64,000 nucleotides of DNA from Podospora pseudoanserina (lineage: Eukaryota > Ascomycota > Sordariomycetes > Sordariales > Podosporaceae): contig NC_085923.1 in the NCBI RefSeq assembly GCF_035222485.1, forward strand, positions 1,922,001 through 1,986,000. The letters are read 5' to 3'. Made by a program: the position numbers and the translations under genes. The notes below the pieces were generated by a model. It was given only the letters and a program-made list of their open reading frames with translations, was not told where the DNA came from and made no database searches. This document shows, in pieces, positions 9,377 through 20,488 of this stretch (the first letter of the stretch is position 1; every line of letters begins with the position of its first letter).

Positions 9377-11322
9377 ATGGGGTCCTCGGTGCCCAGAAGC
9401 TTCATCGACCTTCCGCTGGAAATCCAGTTCCTGGTTTTCGCCAACTTTGACTGTGCACGCGACCTTCGAGCGCTTGCCTTGACTTGCAAGAAGCTGCATA
9501 GCGCTGTCAACAACGATGGATGGCGACGTTTCGTGGAACGCAGTTTTCCCTCTCTGTCTATTCCCATTCCAAACGGAAATCGCCACACCTGGGAACAACT
9601 TGCCGAATCACTCACCTGGCAAAGTCGATGCTGGGACCGGCGAGCTCTGCAATTCCAAGTTCTACTACACTCACCACACGGCGATGAGGTGAGACGGCAC
9701 CGAGGGAATGCGAGGGGGAGAGGTCTATTCCACTCTGTTGTTGATGCTCATTTCGACCCAGCCACCCATGAAGAGCTCGTTGTATGGGGTGCCGGAGAAG
9801 ACATCGTTGGCCGGTATAGGGAGCGCCAGGGACCGGACAAGCCGTCCAAGTCTTCGTGGCACAGCGTTAATGGCAAGGAACTGGGCTTCAGGGCGGCTTA
9901 CGATGATGTCAACTCGGTAAAGATCGTCAACCATCACACCGGACGAGCTGTTGTCACTGGAAGGCACAATGGAACGCTGTCGCTCATATCAGCGGAACCG
10001 GATCGCTTTGGCCAGCCCATCTCGGAGTTCAAGTTCAGTCCTCCAGAAACATCTGAAATAAACAACGGCTCAGAACCGGAAAATCTCAGTTCGTTGGATG
10101 TTCTCCAACACGGCTCCAGCACAAGAATAGCGGCTGCCACGAGGAATGGCCTGGCCATATTCGACCTTCCTGCGGACGCCACAACCGAACTAGAGCCATC
10201 TGCTACATTTGATCTCAAAACAGAGATATTCTCCCTGAACACCTCGAGACTCAGTCGTGCCAAATGGATGGAACAGGGCGAAACCGTTGCATTGGCTTTG
10301 AGCGGCTCTCCCGATCCTCTCCGTTACCTCTCCCTGACACCAACGGGCATCACTCATCACACAGCTGCCAAGAATGCATCAATCGCGGCTCAGTTTGAGC
10401 TCAAGGACAATGGAAATATCTGTCCCAATTCTCTAGAACCTGTTTGTCGGACTGGAGGCTGCAGAACCAGTCTACTTCTCAGCGCGTGGCGAGATGGGAC
10501 TATCAGGTTCGTCAACCTGCCAGCTTCCGAACCGCGTCTGGCCATGGTACTAACACCGTCTGTAGGTTACAAGACTTACGCACACCATCACCGTTTGACG
10601 CTGTCTATCAAGACAATGTTGATCCATGGGTTGATGCTGAGGCCCTCATGACATACGGCACAGAGCGCTTCGTTGCCGGAGGCGGGGATGGCCTCACCGT
10701 CAAGATATTCGACTTTCGCTGGGAACGACCCTACCATCACACCTCAGGTCTTCCGTGTCTGAACTCATTGCCATTCCCAGGACCCTCGCAAGCGTTCTTG
10801 AAAAATCCTACAAAGTCAAATCTCGGCAATGAAAAGTGCAAGCAAGGACGAGCGTGCCAGTACCACGAGCTCTCAAAACACATCTACTATCGACCGAACG
10901 CCAAGTTTTACCTTTCCAGGTCGCTGATCAACAGCAGCGCCAGCATCTGGTCGCTTGCCCGAGGGTCAGACATCTCGCCCAACTTTTACATTGGCATTTC
11001 GGGCGGAGTTATCGAAGCCAATCTGGAGCCGTGTCCAAACAACTACCCACCAGACCGGCCCACTACCGACCCTAATTTTGGATTCCCAGACTGGAGAGGA
11101 CGTGCGGCAGATGGCAGCGGGTACATGAGCAGACAGGTCTCGCCGGCTCTTATGGAGATTGGGGACGGTTATGCATACAAGCACAACGACAGACCGATAC
11201 TGCTTCCCAGGCTGCAGGACTGTGGTGGTCCTCCGAGCTGGTCTGGCCCGATACTGAAGCTCTCCAATTATCACCGACTCGATATGAACTATCAGACAAG
11301 GGGGGACTTTGTGTGGGATTGA
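9377..11322 (+). CDS. F-box protein with WD40-like propeller
   Basis: Two exons (9377-10506, 10566-11322) give 628 residues. The 59-nt intron has donor GTTCGT, a perfect TACTAAC branch site and acceptor TGTAG. The N-terminal F-box (residues ~5-60: FIDLPLEIQFLVFANFD, LRALALTCKKLHSAV) would bind Skp1 and place the protein in an SCF ubiquitin ligase. The rest has degenerate beta-propeller blades, e.g. WRDGTIR joined to LQDLRTPSPFDAVYQD across the splice, then YGTERFVAGGGDGLTVKIFDF. This is the architecture of FBXW-type substrate receptors, with the propeller presumed to hold the target. The target is unknown. Confidence 0.85.
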
Positions 11323-12559
11323 CCATACATCAGGGATAGAAAACTGGACATATCACGGGACCATTCCCCTGAAGCATTCCAAAGCAGCCAACATCCCAAC
11401 ATTTCGTGTTTCCATGCCAGGAACAGCATGCTGAGAAGCCTCTGTTCCCCAGCTGACCAGGTCAGATGAACAGTGGTTGAACCTGGAGAAAACGGCCGGG
11501 ATGGTGCGGCTTAGCTAACAACTGGGGAAATGGGGTGACCCGATTGGTTGGCTACGTCAAAGCTGGGCTGAAAAAGGCCAAGACAAATGCCGAGACTTCT
11601 TTAGGATTGCCGGATTTGAACGGATGGGGTGGGTCGCGCTCGGGACGAGGACGGACGTGCATGCACTTGCGACCCGGGAAATCATCTTGTCGGGAATACA
11701 TCAGACATTTGGAGTATCGTTTATTTGGGATGTTATCTTTTTGGAGATATAGACAGTATGTACATACAGAGTTGGGACCAACAGCATCGAACCAACCTGA
11801 GACAGGTCTGCAAGGGGAGAATTGGGGAAAAAGGCGTGGTTGGGGTGATTTATAAAGAGCGAAGAAGCCCAGGCTTGAAATGATCAAATGTGATGTCAGA
11901 CATTACCCCTCCATAGCCGTGCTTCTGCCGACGGCGGCCGGTCGAGGGGCACGGCCCCGTACAAAATTGACAAACCTCCTGCAGATGAGTTCAACAAGGT
12001 ACAAGCTCACACACATACACACACACCCCCGGGGTGGTGATCCCTGGGTGGACGGATGGATAAGGACGGGCGGAATTAACGTGGGATAATACGTTTCGTT
12101 AGACACAAAATCACAGATACCGGTGCCTTGTGCCGTCGGGTCGGGTGTTTTTGGCTCCAAGGGGGGCGGGGGGAGTGTGTCTTTTGCTGGCCTGGGGGCG
12201 CGGTCGAGGAAAATAGATAAGTTGGCTGTTCTGGCCGTTTCAAACTTTCATTGTTGTTCCTGTTCTTTTTCTTCTCCCCGTTATACCTGGTTGTTCCACT
12301 CATACTCGAATCCACTTCGTCATATCTTGTTTGACGACATCATCACCAACAAGAGCCCTTGATACCCACCTTGCTTGCTTGTGTGTGTATAAGTCAAGCT
12401 TCGGTTTCCATTCACCCGATTGGTTTGACGGCGTCATAAAGTAGATCCCGCTTTGACTTATACACTACTTCAAGGTCTACCACCACCAACATCATCATCA
12501 CAAACTTCACATAGCTGTTTTCTTCTCACAAACAGCAAAACATAACAACTACCGTCAAG
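11323..12559. other. Intergenic region and FBP1 promoter
   Basis: About 1.24 kb. No convincing gene. Two near-identical patches, TGACTTATACAC and TATAAGTCAAGC, face each other at about 12388-12470 and could pair or serve as paired binding sites upstream of fructose bisphosphatase. A pyrimidine- and CA-rich leader precedes the ATG. Confidence 0.4.
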
Positions 12560-13727
12560 ATGGTTTCAGCATACACCAGCAACGGCTCCGAGGGCGAGAC
12601 GGAGAAGATCAACACCAACATTGTGACGCTCACCCGGTTCTTGACTGAAGAGCAAGTCAAGCACAAGGAGGCCACCGGTGATTTTACGTACGTTTCTTCT
12701 TACCAATTCCCTCCCCCCATATTCATTCACCTCTAACAATCTCATGTCTTCAGGCTCCTCTGCCACGCACTCCAATTCTCCTTCAAGTCCATCGCCTACT
12801 ACATCCGCCGCGCCACCCTCGTCAACCTCACCGGCCTCGCCGGCAGCTCCAACACGACAGGCGACGACCAAAAAAAGCTCGACGTCATCTCCAACGACCT
12901 CTTCATCGAGGCCATGCGCTCGTCGGGTAAATGCGCCTTGCTAGTGTCGGAAGAAGAGGAGGAAGTAATCTACTTCAAAGACGCCAAAGACGCGCGCTAC
13001 GCCGTAGCCTGCGATCCAATCGACGGCTCCTCCAACCTCGACGCTGGTGTTTCCGTCGGGACAATCTTTGCGATTCACAAGCTGGCTGAGGGGTCGACGG
13101 GAACAAAAGAAGACATCCTCAAGCCCGGGACGGAGCTTGTCGCGGCAGGGTTCACCATGTACGGTGCGTCCGCCCAGCTGGTGATTACGATGAAGGGGGG
13201 GAGCGTGAACGGGTTTACGCTGGATAACGGGGTGGGGGAGTTCATCCTGACGCATCCGGACATGAGGCTGCCGAAGAAGAGGAGTATTTACAGTGTGAAT
13301 GAAGGGAATAGTTTGTATTGGGAGGACAATGTGAAGGAGTATTTTAATAGTCTGAAGGAGGCGAAGGAGGAAGGGGGGAAGCCATATAGTGCCAGGTATA
13401 TCGGGAGCATGGTGGCGGATGCGTACAGGACGTTGCTTTATGGGGGGGTGTTTGCCTACCCGGCGGACAAGAAGAGTCCGAAGGGGAAGTTGAGGATTTT
13501 GTATGAATGTGCGCCGATGGCGATGGTTTTTGAGAACGGTGAGTTTGACACATGGATCTATGGGCAAGGGGGATATGATGCTGACAGTGATTATAGCTGG
13601 TGGCCAGGCGGTTGACAGCCAGATGAGGAGATTGATGGAGGTGGTGCCGGAGCATATTCACGACAAGAGTGGAATTTTCATGGGCAGCTGGGATGAGATT
13701 GAGAAGGTCAAGTCCTTCCACAAGTGA
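12560..13727 (+). CDS. FBP1: Fructose-1,6-bisphosphatase
   Basis: Three exons (12560-12687, 12754-13538, 13597-13727) with introns of 66 and 58 nt give 347 residues, the usual size. The enzyme hydrolyses fructose-1,6-bisphosphate to fructose-6-phosphate, the committed step of gluconeogenesis, in the cytosol. Diagnostic sequence: acidic metal-site SEEEEE near 108-113, DPIDGSSNLD at 130-139, and the substrate-binding region ARYIGSMVADAYRTL. The first intron interrupts GDFT/LLCHALQFSF. The second precedes AGGQAVDSQMRRLM. The yeast enzyme is glucose-repressed and degraded on glucose; whether that holds here is not visible. It is transcribed in the same direction as the thiolase, which fits a shared role in growth on non-sugar carbon, but linkage alone is weak evidence. 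Confidence 0.96.
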
Positions 13728-13835
13728 GGGGTATGACAAGAACATCATGACATGATTGAAGCGATGGAAGTCAAGTTTGGGTATTTCTTTTTTTTTTTTT
13801 TTTTCATTTTACTACACATGCATTCACCACGAGGT

Positions 13836-13870
<35 letters not shown>

Positions 13871-14103
13871 GTAATCTTTCAATGAATGAATTCGATATCA
13901 TGAGAATGTTCCTTGGTGTTTGATGTGTAATGTCTCGTGCTCTTCTGAGAACATGGAATCGGACTCAACACCGGCCCCCGCGGCGAAACCGTTCTGCAAC
14001 AAGTGGTGTGTGTGTATGCAGGTACTATTTGACCATCAGAGTCAATCGCTTGAACCTAAAGCAAAACAACTTCCTGACCGTTATTTGTCGATGTTGAGGC
14101 TGT
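13728..14103. other. FBP1 3' flank with two long T runs
   Basis: Contains T homopolymers at about 13788-13804 and 13837-13869 (33 nt) shortly after the stop codon, followed by non-coding sequence up to the inverted-repeat element. No gene is seen. Confidence 0.5.
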
Positions 14104-14323
14104 CTCCCTCACCACGAAATAGTTGACACACAAATAGTATGTTCACATGCCTTAAAGAATAGTTTATAGGCCTTCAAAGATAGTTAATAGACCTTTGGGA
14201 ATATTCAAAAGGCCTATTAACTATCTTTAAAGGCCTATAAACCATCTTTCAAGGCCTATGGACTATCCCGTAGGGGCATGTTAACCTACTTTAAAGTATC
14301 CTCAATTATCTTGTGGCAAGGGT
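14104..14323. mobile_element. Palindromic MITE-like element (locus B)
   Basis: A ~220-bp imperfect palindrome. The inner arms are 28 bp each (14163-14190 and 14214-14241) and match with a single mismatch. They contain the same AACTATCTTT / AGGCCT motif as the other two loci. The outer arms continue with indels: GTTCACATGCC on the left against GTTAACATGCC read on the other strand, then CCCTCACCAC against CCCTTGCCAC. A 6-bp direct repeat GGCTGT flanks it (14098-14103, 14324-14329) and may be a target duplication. No coding capacity, so it would be non-autonomous. The family is not known to me. Confidence 0.6.
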
Positions 14324-14329
14324 GGCTGT

Positions 14330-14993
14330 TTATGGTGCCTGAGTAAGTCCGGTTTTGGAGTTGCAGCGGGCATGGGCGATCGACAAGACCTTAGCAGAGA
14401 GAGGGTTTGAGGGATATCTCACATGCCAATTGGGCTATTTTTGTTTCTTCCCCAGAGTTTCTTACTACCCCGTAATTATGGAATCCATGGAGATTCTTTT
14501 TTTGAAGAGACAAACCAAAAAAAAAGTTGGGGAACCGGGGATTGCCCAGGCGGCGGAAAACATCTTGCATGTGAAAGGAGCTGGATGCATCAGAGGAAAA
14601 CGCACCCCGGGTCGCACTAGGCCGTATTTGGCTATGCCTCGGCCTTTTTCTGACATCACCTGGACCCGCGGCTGGCCACGGAGCACACGGCAGCGAAACC
14701 TCGCCTCACGCGGGCGCCGTGGGTGGACAGTTTCGCTGTGGAATGCGCTTTTCGACCTTGGCTGTTGTGTTCAGCGAGGGAAACAACCGCTACTCCGAGG
14801 TATCTTTTTGAATTATAACCATCTCCAACCCCCGCCCCCGTCCATCCGTTTCTCTGTTTGTCGTGCCACTACCTTTTAAAAACTATCCTTCCCTTCTCTT
14901 TGTTGTGCCCTACAACTTCTGACCCTGTATAACTCCTTGTTCCACCACTTTTCCAAGTCCCTTGGCTCGTTACAAGATCCACAAACCGCAACA
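14330..14993. other. Intergenic region upstream of thiolase
   Basis: About 660 bp. Forward frames here lack any domain. The last ~150 bp are pyrimidine-rich, as expected of a fungal promoter and leader. Confidence 0.45.
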
Positions 14994-16369
14994 ATGGGTG
15001 GTGAGTAGACTTCCTACCGATGACCGGCGCGTGACGGCTGACATTCCGTGGTGAAGCTCTCGACAGACTTTCTCAGCTGGGCAACCAGATCTCCGGCGGC
15101 GCCTCCGCAGGCGGCAAGGCCAAGCTCCTGGAGAAGAACCCCGATGATGTGAGTTTGACCTGGACACATGACAACCGCGGCGCATAACTGACATACCTTG
15201 TTCAACAGATTGTCGTTACCGCTGCCCTCCGGACGGCCATCACAAGAGGTGGAAAGGGTAGCTTCAAGGACACAGCCGCCGCCGACCTGATGGCTGGTGC
15301 CCTCAAGTCCATCATCGAGCGCTCCAAGATCAACCCCGCCCTGGTCGAGGATATCGTTGTCGGCACCGTCCTCGCCCCCGGTGGTGGCGCCACCGAGATG
15401 CGCGCTGCCGCTCTCGTTGCCGGCTTCCCCGACTCCACCGCCGTCCACACCCTCAACCGCCAGTGCTCTTCCGGTCTCCAGGCCTGCGTTGATATTGCCA
15501 ACGCCATCCGCTCCGGCCAGATCGAGGTCGGCATCGGCGCCGGTGTCGAGTCCATGTCCACTCAGTATGGCCCCGGCGCCGTGACCGAGTTCTCCGAGCT
15601 CCTCGAGAGCCACCCCGAGGCTGCCAACTGCAAGGTCCCCATGGGTGTCCTCTCTGAGCAGATGGCCAAGGCCAAGGGCGTCACCCGTGCCGTCCAGGAT
15701 CAGTTCGCTGCTGCCTCCTTCCAGAAGGCCGTCAAGGCCCAGAAGGCTGGTCTCTTCAAGGAGGAGATCGCTCCCCTCAAGGTCAAGTACGAGGACCCCA
15801 AGTCCGGCGAGACCAAGGAGATTGTCGTCGACAAGGACGATGGCATCCGCGAGGGTGTCACCGTCGAGTCCCTCGGCAAGATCCGTGCTGCCTTCGCCAA
15901 GGACGGCAGCATCCATGCCGGCAACGCCTCCCAGGTTTCCGACGGTGCCGCCGCCGTTCTCCTCATGAAGCGCTCCACCGCCGAGAAGCTCGGCCAGACC
16001 ATCCTCGGCAAGTACGTCAACGCTTCCATCGTTGGTGTGCCCCCTCTTCTCATGGGTCTCGGCCCCTGGAAGGCCATCCCCAAGGTGTTCGAGCTCACTG
16101 GCATCACCAAGGAGGACGTTGACATCTTTGAGATCAACGAGGCTTTCGCCTCTCAGTGCCTCTTCTGCGCCAACGAGCTTGGCATCCCTGCTGAGAAGAT
16201 CAACCCCAAGGGTGGTGCCATTGCTTTCGGCCACCCTCTCGGCTGCACCGGTGCCAGACAGGTGTCCACTCTCCTCTATGAGCTCAAGAGGACAAACCAG
16301 AAGATTGGTGTCACTTCCATGTGCATTGGTACTGGTATGGGTATGGCTGCTGTCTGGGTTGCCGAGTAA
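14994..16369 (+). CDS. 3-ketoacyl-CoA thiolase, PTS2-like signal
   Basis: Three exons (14994-15000, 15057-15148, 15209-16369) give 419 residues. The enzyme cleaves 3-ketoacyl-CoA with CoA in the last step of beta-oxidation. Catalytic residues are visible: Cys119 in NRQCSSG, His375 in GHPLGCTG, and Cys405 in SMCIGTGMG, plus NEAFASQ. Residues 6-14, RLSQLGNQI, fit the N-terminal peroxisomal signal PTS2 (R-L-x5-Q-I; yeast Pot1 has RLQSIKDHL), so peroxisomal import through Pex7 is likely. The first exon is only seven coding bases: without the 56-nt intron the frame hits a stop after four codons, so splicing is obligatory. Codon use is very C-rich, which suggests high expression. Confidence 0.93.
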
Positions 16370-17453
16370 GTGGAAGAAGGAAAGGATTGAACAAAAATCA
16401 TCATTCATTTTTGGTTTGGCAAGCGAAATCATTTTGGGCATTTTTCATGATATTTTTTTTCCTTTTTGTATTACTCGATTAATGAGAGGAGGCCGTTGTG
16501 TCGTCACGTTCGTCTGGCTGTGTAACTGTAGAGGGCAATTTCAAAGGAACAGGGAACAGAGTTGGTTATACCTTAGGTAGCTACAGTATTGGAGAGGCAA
16601 GAGTTCAACTGTGTGCTTCCACAAATACACACAGTTACAAGGCATTATCTTTTGGAGCGTTGTTTTTTCTGCATGTGAATTTATCAGGAGCAAGTTCATT
16701 GGCCTCGAGAAGTCGAGAAGTAACTGACAGAATGGTGGATAATTACTGTGTGGGGTAGGAGACGTAGTGGGGATGGCTTGAAAGCTGGCCAATCAGAAAC
16801 CTTGTATTGTTCTGGGGTGCCGTCACCGCTCTGGGGGATGCGAGTCCTCTTTCTCAATCGGAATTACTAGAAGGCCAGTCCAGTCGCTTCCGGACCTTTT
16901 CGTGGAGTTCAATATCTCCATTTGTCTAGTAGTTTTCAACCTCGACATTTCTGCAGCGTTCACGGAAAACCCATCAAATCCTCGGCATCGATTTATATCC
17001 TGGTACCCTCCAGTTCTCAAAGCTTCCCGGTCCTGCGGTTCACGGTGCAAGGTCTAGGATTCTCGGCGTTCGATTGGTTACACGCCCCGATATTCACGAT
17101 TCGATATTCGAGACAAATCCGATTACGGTTTTTGCGAGCCCTGCAAGTTTCGAAACCCTGCATACTCCCCCGTTACTCGTACTCCGGTGCTCTATGACGA
17201 ATTGAAGGTTGGAGGGGGAGAAATATACATTGGCACTACGCCGTTACCGGCTTTGTTGACCCCACACAGGCTTTAGAGCCAGCAAGGCTGTGAACGGCCT
17301 AGGGAAGAAGGTGTTGTTCACAGTGCGTCTTTTCAGAGCCGGACAGGTTTCTTTGAAGTGCCCCGCGGCAGGTGGTGCAGGAAACTGTCTCGGAAGGACA
17401 GAAAAAAAAAAGGGGACGTTAGGTCGAAATAGGGCGCAGCAAAAGGGCCTGTC
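16370..17453. other. Intergenic region, no gene seen
   Basis: About 1.08 kb between the thiolase stop and the TCO89-like start. Short frames only. A purine-rich stretch with an A run at 17401-17410 lies just before the next gene. Confidence 0.5.
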
Positions 17454-19421
17454 ATGGCGAGAGAGAATAATGAGGCGCCGGGTGCCGGCCAATCAAAACG
17501 GCCATCCATGATTCATTTCGACAGCAGCGATCAAACACAGCAACACACCACGGTGCAACCGCATCACCGTGTCAAGAGCCAAAAGCACATTGTGGGTGGT
17601 GGCTCACGGCTGCATGCGCGAGTGCCGTCTTCCAAGGGTCTTCACAAGCACCACGGTGGTGCAACAGCCTCAACGACCAAACTGAACAATCACCACCGAC
17701 AACACGGCAGCGGCTCGATTTCACCAGATAAAGACGGGGAGGGACTGACTTTGGTGTCGAAACGTCACCACCATCGCCGAGCAACCTCGGAGCTGAAGCT
17801 CACCGGGGATGCTACCACGTCATCCAATCACATACAAAAGAACGTGTCGCAGACGAACCTGAAGCGCAATCGGTCCCAGGCGGATGTGGGGAAGAAGAGC
17901 AAGTCTACGACGAGTCTGCATCGACATACCGTCTCGAATCCAAACGTGAACAAACTCAAATCTTCGCGGGGGGGTTCCAAGGTTCATTTTAATCTGGGAG
18001 ACGACGAGCAGGAAGACGATAGTCAGGACGACGGGGAATGGGTTGATGCTAGCACTTCTGCTTCACCGTTGCTTTCGAGACGAGGTTCTACTATTGGTGG
18101 GAACGGACAGCCGACGAATCCGAATCCTCCTCCTCCTCCCCCGACGAACGAAATACAGAATAAGCAACTACCTACAGTTGTAGCGTCGCCTCCGTCTCCC
18201 ACGTCGCTTCGAGATATTGCGAGTAAACAACAGGCGCCGCCCGAGAGTGGGAGCGGACTGCATAGTGCGGACAGTAGTTTTACCCGGAACGCTACGCTGG
18301 CTAATACGATTACTTCACGGATATTGTCCAGGGCTCCTTCTCAGGGTGCTGCGCCGAAGATGTCGACCGAGATTGCTGTTGCGCCTAGGCCGCCGGCGCC
18401 GAGACTGCCGTCTGCTCCGCCTACACGGCCGGGTTCGTCACAGAGGATGTCGCCCGGGGAGGCGAGTCTGATGCAGTTAGCGGGGGGGGTGGGACCCAGA
18501 CTTGGGAGCAGCGGGAGGGCGGAGCTGCTCACGTCGAGGTTTGTGGGTGGGAGCAGCCAGGAGCCCGGCTCGGGCATAGCGGCTGACTCTTTTATCGTTG
18601 CTGCTGCTGCGAACAAGGAGGGTGTTTCTCGAGCTGCGCTGGGCAGCAAGGCGGACGCTGGTATCCCGCGTCGGCCGCGGTCGATGGGGAGTCTGTCGCA
18701 TGCGCATGAGCAGCTTAATGGGGGGAGATATGATCAACAGCAACATACTGACGACGAGGAAGGGGTTCAACACCAGTCTAATGGGGCGAGGACAAGGCGC
18801 AACGGAAACGGCTATGTAGTGCCGCGGGATATGAACCGGACGCAGCAGAAGCTGAATCTACAACGGGCCAGCTCGGGATTGGAGCCGACTGCTTCGGGCC
18901 AGGCGATGGTGCCTGTTGGTGGTGGAGGTGCACCAAGCCTGCTCATGGGAGCTGCCGGGGGTGGTGGGGGGGTTGCTTCGAATTATGGGACGGCGAACCC
19001 GAAGCATGGGAAGATTTTGGAGAAGACGGGGATGCAGTATTTGAGCGTCAGACGGCATCAGAATCCGATTGCGAGGTCGGTGGCGAGGATTTGGCAGCTG
19101 CCTGGGATGGAGATCAAGGCGCAGAGGATCCCGCCGCCTAGTCGGGCTGCGAGCACTAGAAGAGGAGATTTGGGGAGGTTGGCTGTTGAAGCAGGGGGCA
19201 CTAGGCCGCCGAGTAGAGCGGCCAGCGGGTTGAGGGTTGGGGAGAGCGCGGCGAGCAGTTTGGGGACTGATGATGGGTTGGGTGGTGGTAACGGAGGTGG
19301 TGGTGGAAAGGGGAGACTGAGCGGTGCCAGTCTGGTGGATGGCGGGAACGATGCCGCGACGAGGGCGCAGCTGGAGATGATGTGGAATCAGAGCATGGAT
19401 TTGAGCGCGAGCCAGGAATAG
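17454..19421 (+). CDS. TORC1 subunit Tco89-like protein
   Basis: A single-exon frame of 655 residues. It is rich in Ser, His, Gly and Arg and mostly disordered. Blocks that I associate with fungal TCO89-domain proteins are present: SRLHARVPSSKGLHK near residue 50, KVHFNLGDDEQEDD followed by GEWVDASTSASPLLSRRGS at ~180-215, and a C-terminal MQYLSVRRHQNP and QLEMMWNQSMDLSASQE. In yeast Tco89 is a vacuole-associated TORC1 component acting in nutrient and rapamycin responses. Assignment is by these motifs, not by a search. After the TAG at 19419 the same frame stays open for 60 more protein-like codons (19422-19601), so the annotated C-terminus may be premature. Confidence 0.65.
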   Translation: MARENNEAPGAGQSKRPSMIHFDSSDQTQQHTTVQPHHRVKSQKHIVGGGSRLHARVPSSKGLHKHHGGATASTTKLNNHHRQHGSGSISPDKDGEGLTLVSKRHHHRRATSELKLTGDATTSSNHIQKNVSQTNLKRNRSQADVGKKSKSTTSLHRHTVSNPNVNKLKSSRGGSKVHFNLGDDEQEDDSQDDGEWVDASTSASPLLSRRGSTIGGNGQPTNPNPPPPPPTNEIQNKQLPTVVASPPSPTSLRDIASKQQAPPESGSGLHSADSSFTRNATLANTITSRILSRAPSQGAAPKMSTEIAVAPRPPAPRLPSAPPTRPGSSQRMSPGEASLMQLAGGVGPRLGSSGRAELLTSRFVGGSSQEPGSGIAADSFIVAAAANKEGVSRAALGSKADAGIPRRPRSMGSLSHAHEQLNGGRYDQQQHTDDEEGVQHQSNGARTRRNGNGYVVPRDMNRTQQKLNLQRASSGLEPTASGQAMVPVGGGGAPSLLMGAAGGGGGVASNYGTANPKHGKILEKTGMQYLSVRRHQNPIARSVARIWQLPGMEIKAQRIPPPSRAASTRRGDLGRLAVEAGGTRPPSRAASGLRVGESAASSLGTDDGLGGGNGGGGGKGRLSGASLVDGGNDAATRAQLEMMWNQSMDLSASQE

Positions 19422-20488
19422 AGAGCCGTGGCTGAGCGGGAGGAGACATTGGTTGCACCACGGGGGTCATCATCTCAACAGCCAAGGGGGTCGGGCTTGT
19501 CGGTTTGCAACTTGGAGACTGTCGAGGAGGAGGAGAGGGGAGGGCTCTCTAATGCGGAGCCCCCGAAGGATTTGCTGGTTGAGAGGCCTTTGTCGGGTGT
19601 TTAGAGATATCTCCCACAAGCCCCTTGAGGGATGTTATGGGGGGTGGGTGTGGGTGGGTGGGATAGTTTTTAGGTTGATGGGGAGAATAGCGAGTTATTC
19701 TTTTGAGATTATTTGGGGGGTGTTGCTTTTGTGTTTTTTGACAGCGAACATGGAATTGGGGAATGAAATATGATTTTTTTTTTTTTTTTTGCCTTAAGAA
19801 TTCTTGGTGTGGGATTAATGACACTGGGTGATGGGCATGTCAGGCTGTATATATAGATAGATGGCTATAAGGGGGAAAGGAGCAAAACTTGATTATGACC
19901 ACCACTTGGAGCAGTGTCTCTTTTTTCCTTTCGTGATGTTCTTTTTGGTATGTCCCAAGCTTCAAGTGATCACTCGGGTTGATGGGGACCTTGATGTGTG
20001 ACGTACTTCGTGTTTTTCTTTCCACCTCGCAAAGTCATCATACATACCATTCATCACACTTCATCACAACACACCACAAGAGAGAGAGAGAACCATAGTA
20101 TATTCATATTTACTCTCCTCCAGCCCATTACCCTCCTTAACTTCCCCCTCCGCCTCCCCCTCCCCCCAAAAAAAACATCACTCGCTTTGCCTCTCAAAAC
20201 TCACAACACCCAACTTCCACTGTCTCCTCAAGAAGCCCCCTCCCCCCCCAGCAAAAATGAAATGAAAGCCCAAACAGAGAAGACTGATAATATATACTTT
20301 GTTTCCTTGTAACAAGAAAAAAAAACCGCTTGTTTTGATCATCAACGTCATTACCAAATGCCCACAACAGTCACAGGTTAATAAAACAACAGCAAGTCCG
20401 CTAATTCCTGTACGTTCCCCCTCCATACCCCGAACCCCAACTCCTAGCTCCTCTCTCAATACTGATCATCCCTCCAAGGCCATGATTT
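19422..20488. other. Convergent 3' region, TCO89-like / USP
   Basis: About 1.07 kb between two stop codons on opposite strands. The first 180 bp continue the TCO89-like frame (see findings). The rest holds a T run near 19771-19790 and pyrimidine-rich low-complexity DNA. No gene is seen. Confidence 0.5.

Noticed and set aside
12941-13567. 208-residue minus-strand frame inside FBP1
   Set aside because: Antisense shadow of a well-supported enzyme gene.
15014-16441. 475-residue minus-strand frame opposite the thiolase
   Set aside because: It is the antisense shadow of a strongly C-ending coding sequence. The plus strand has all catalytic residues of thiolase.
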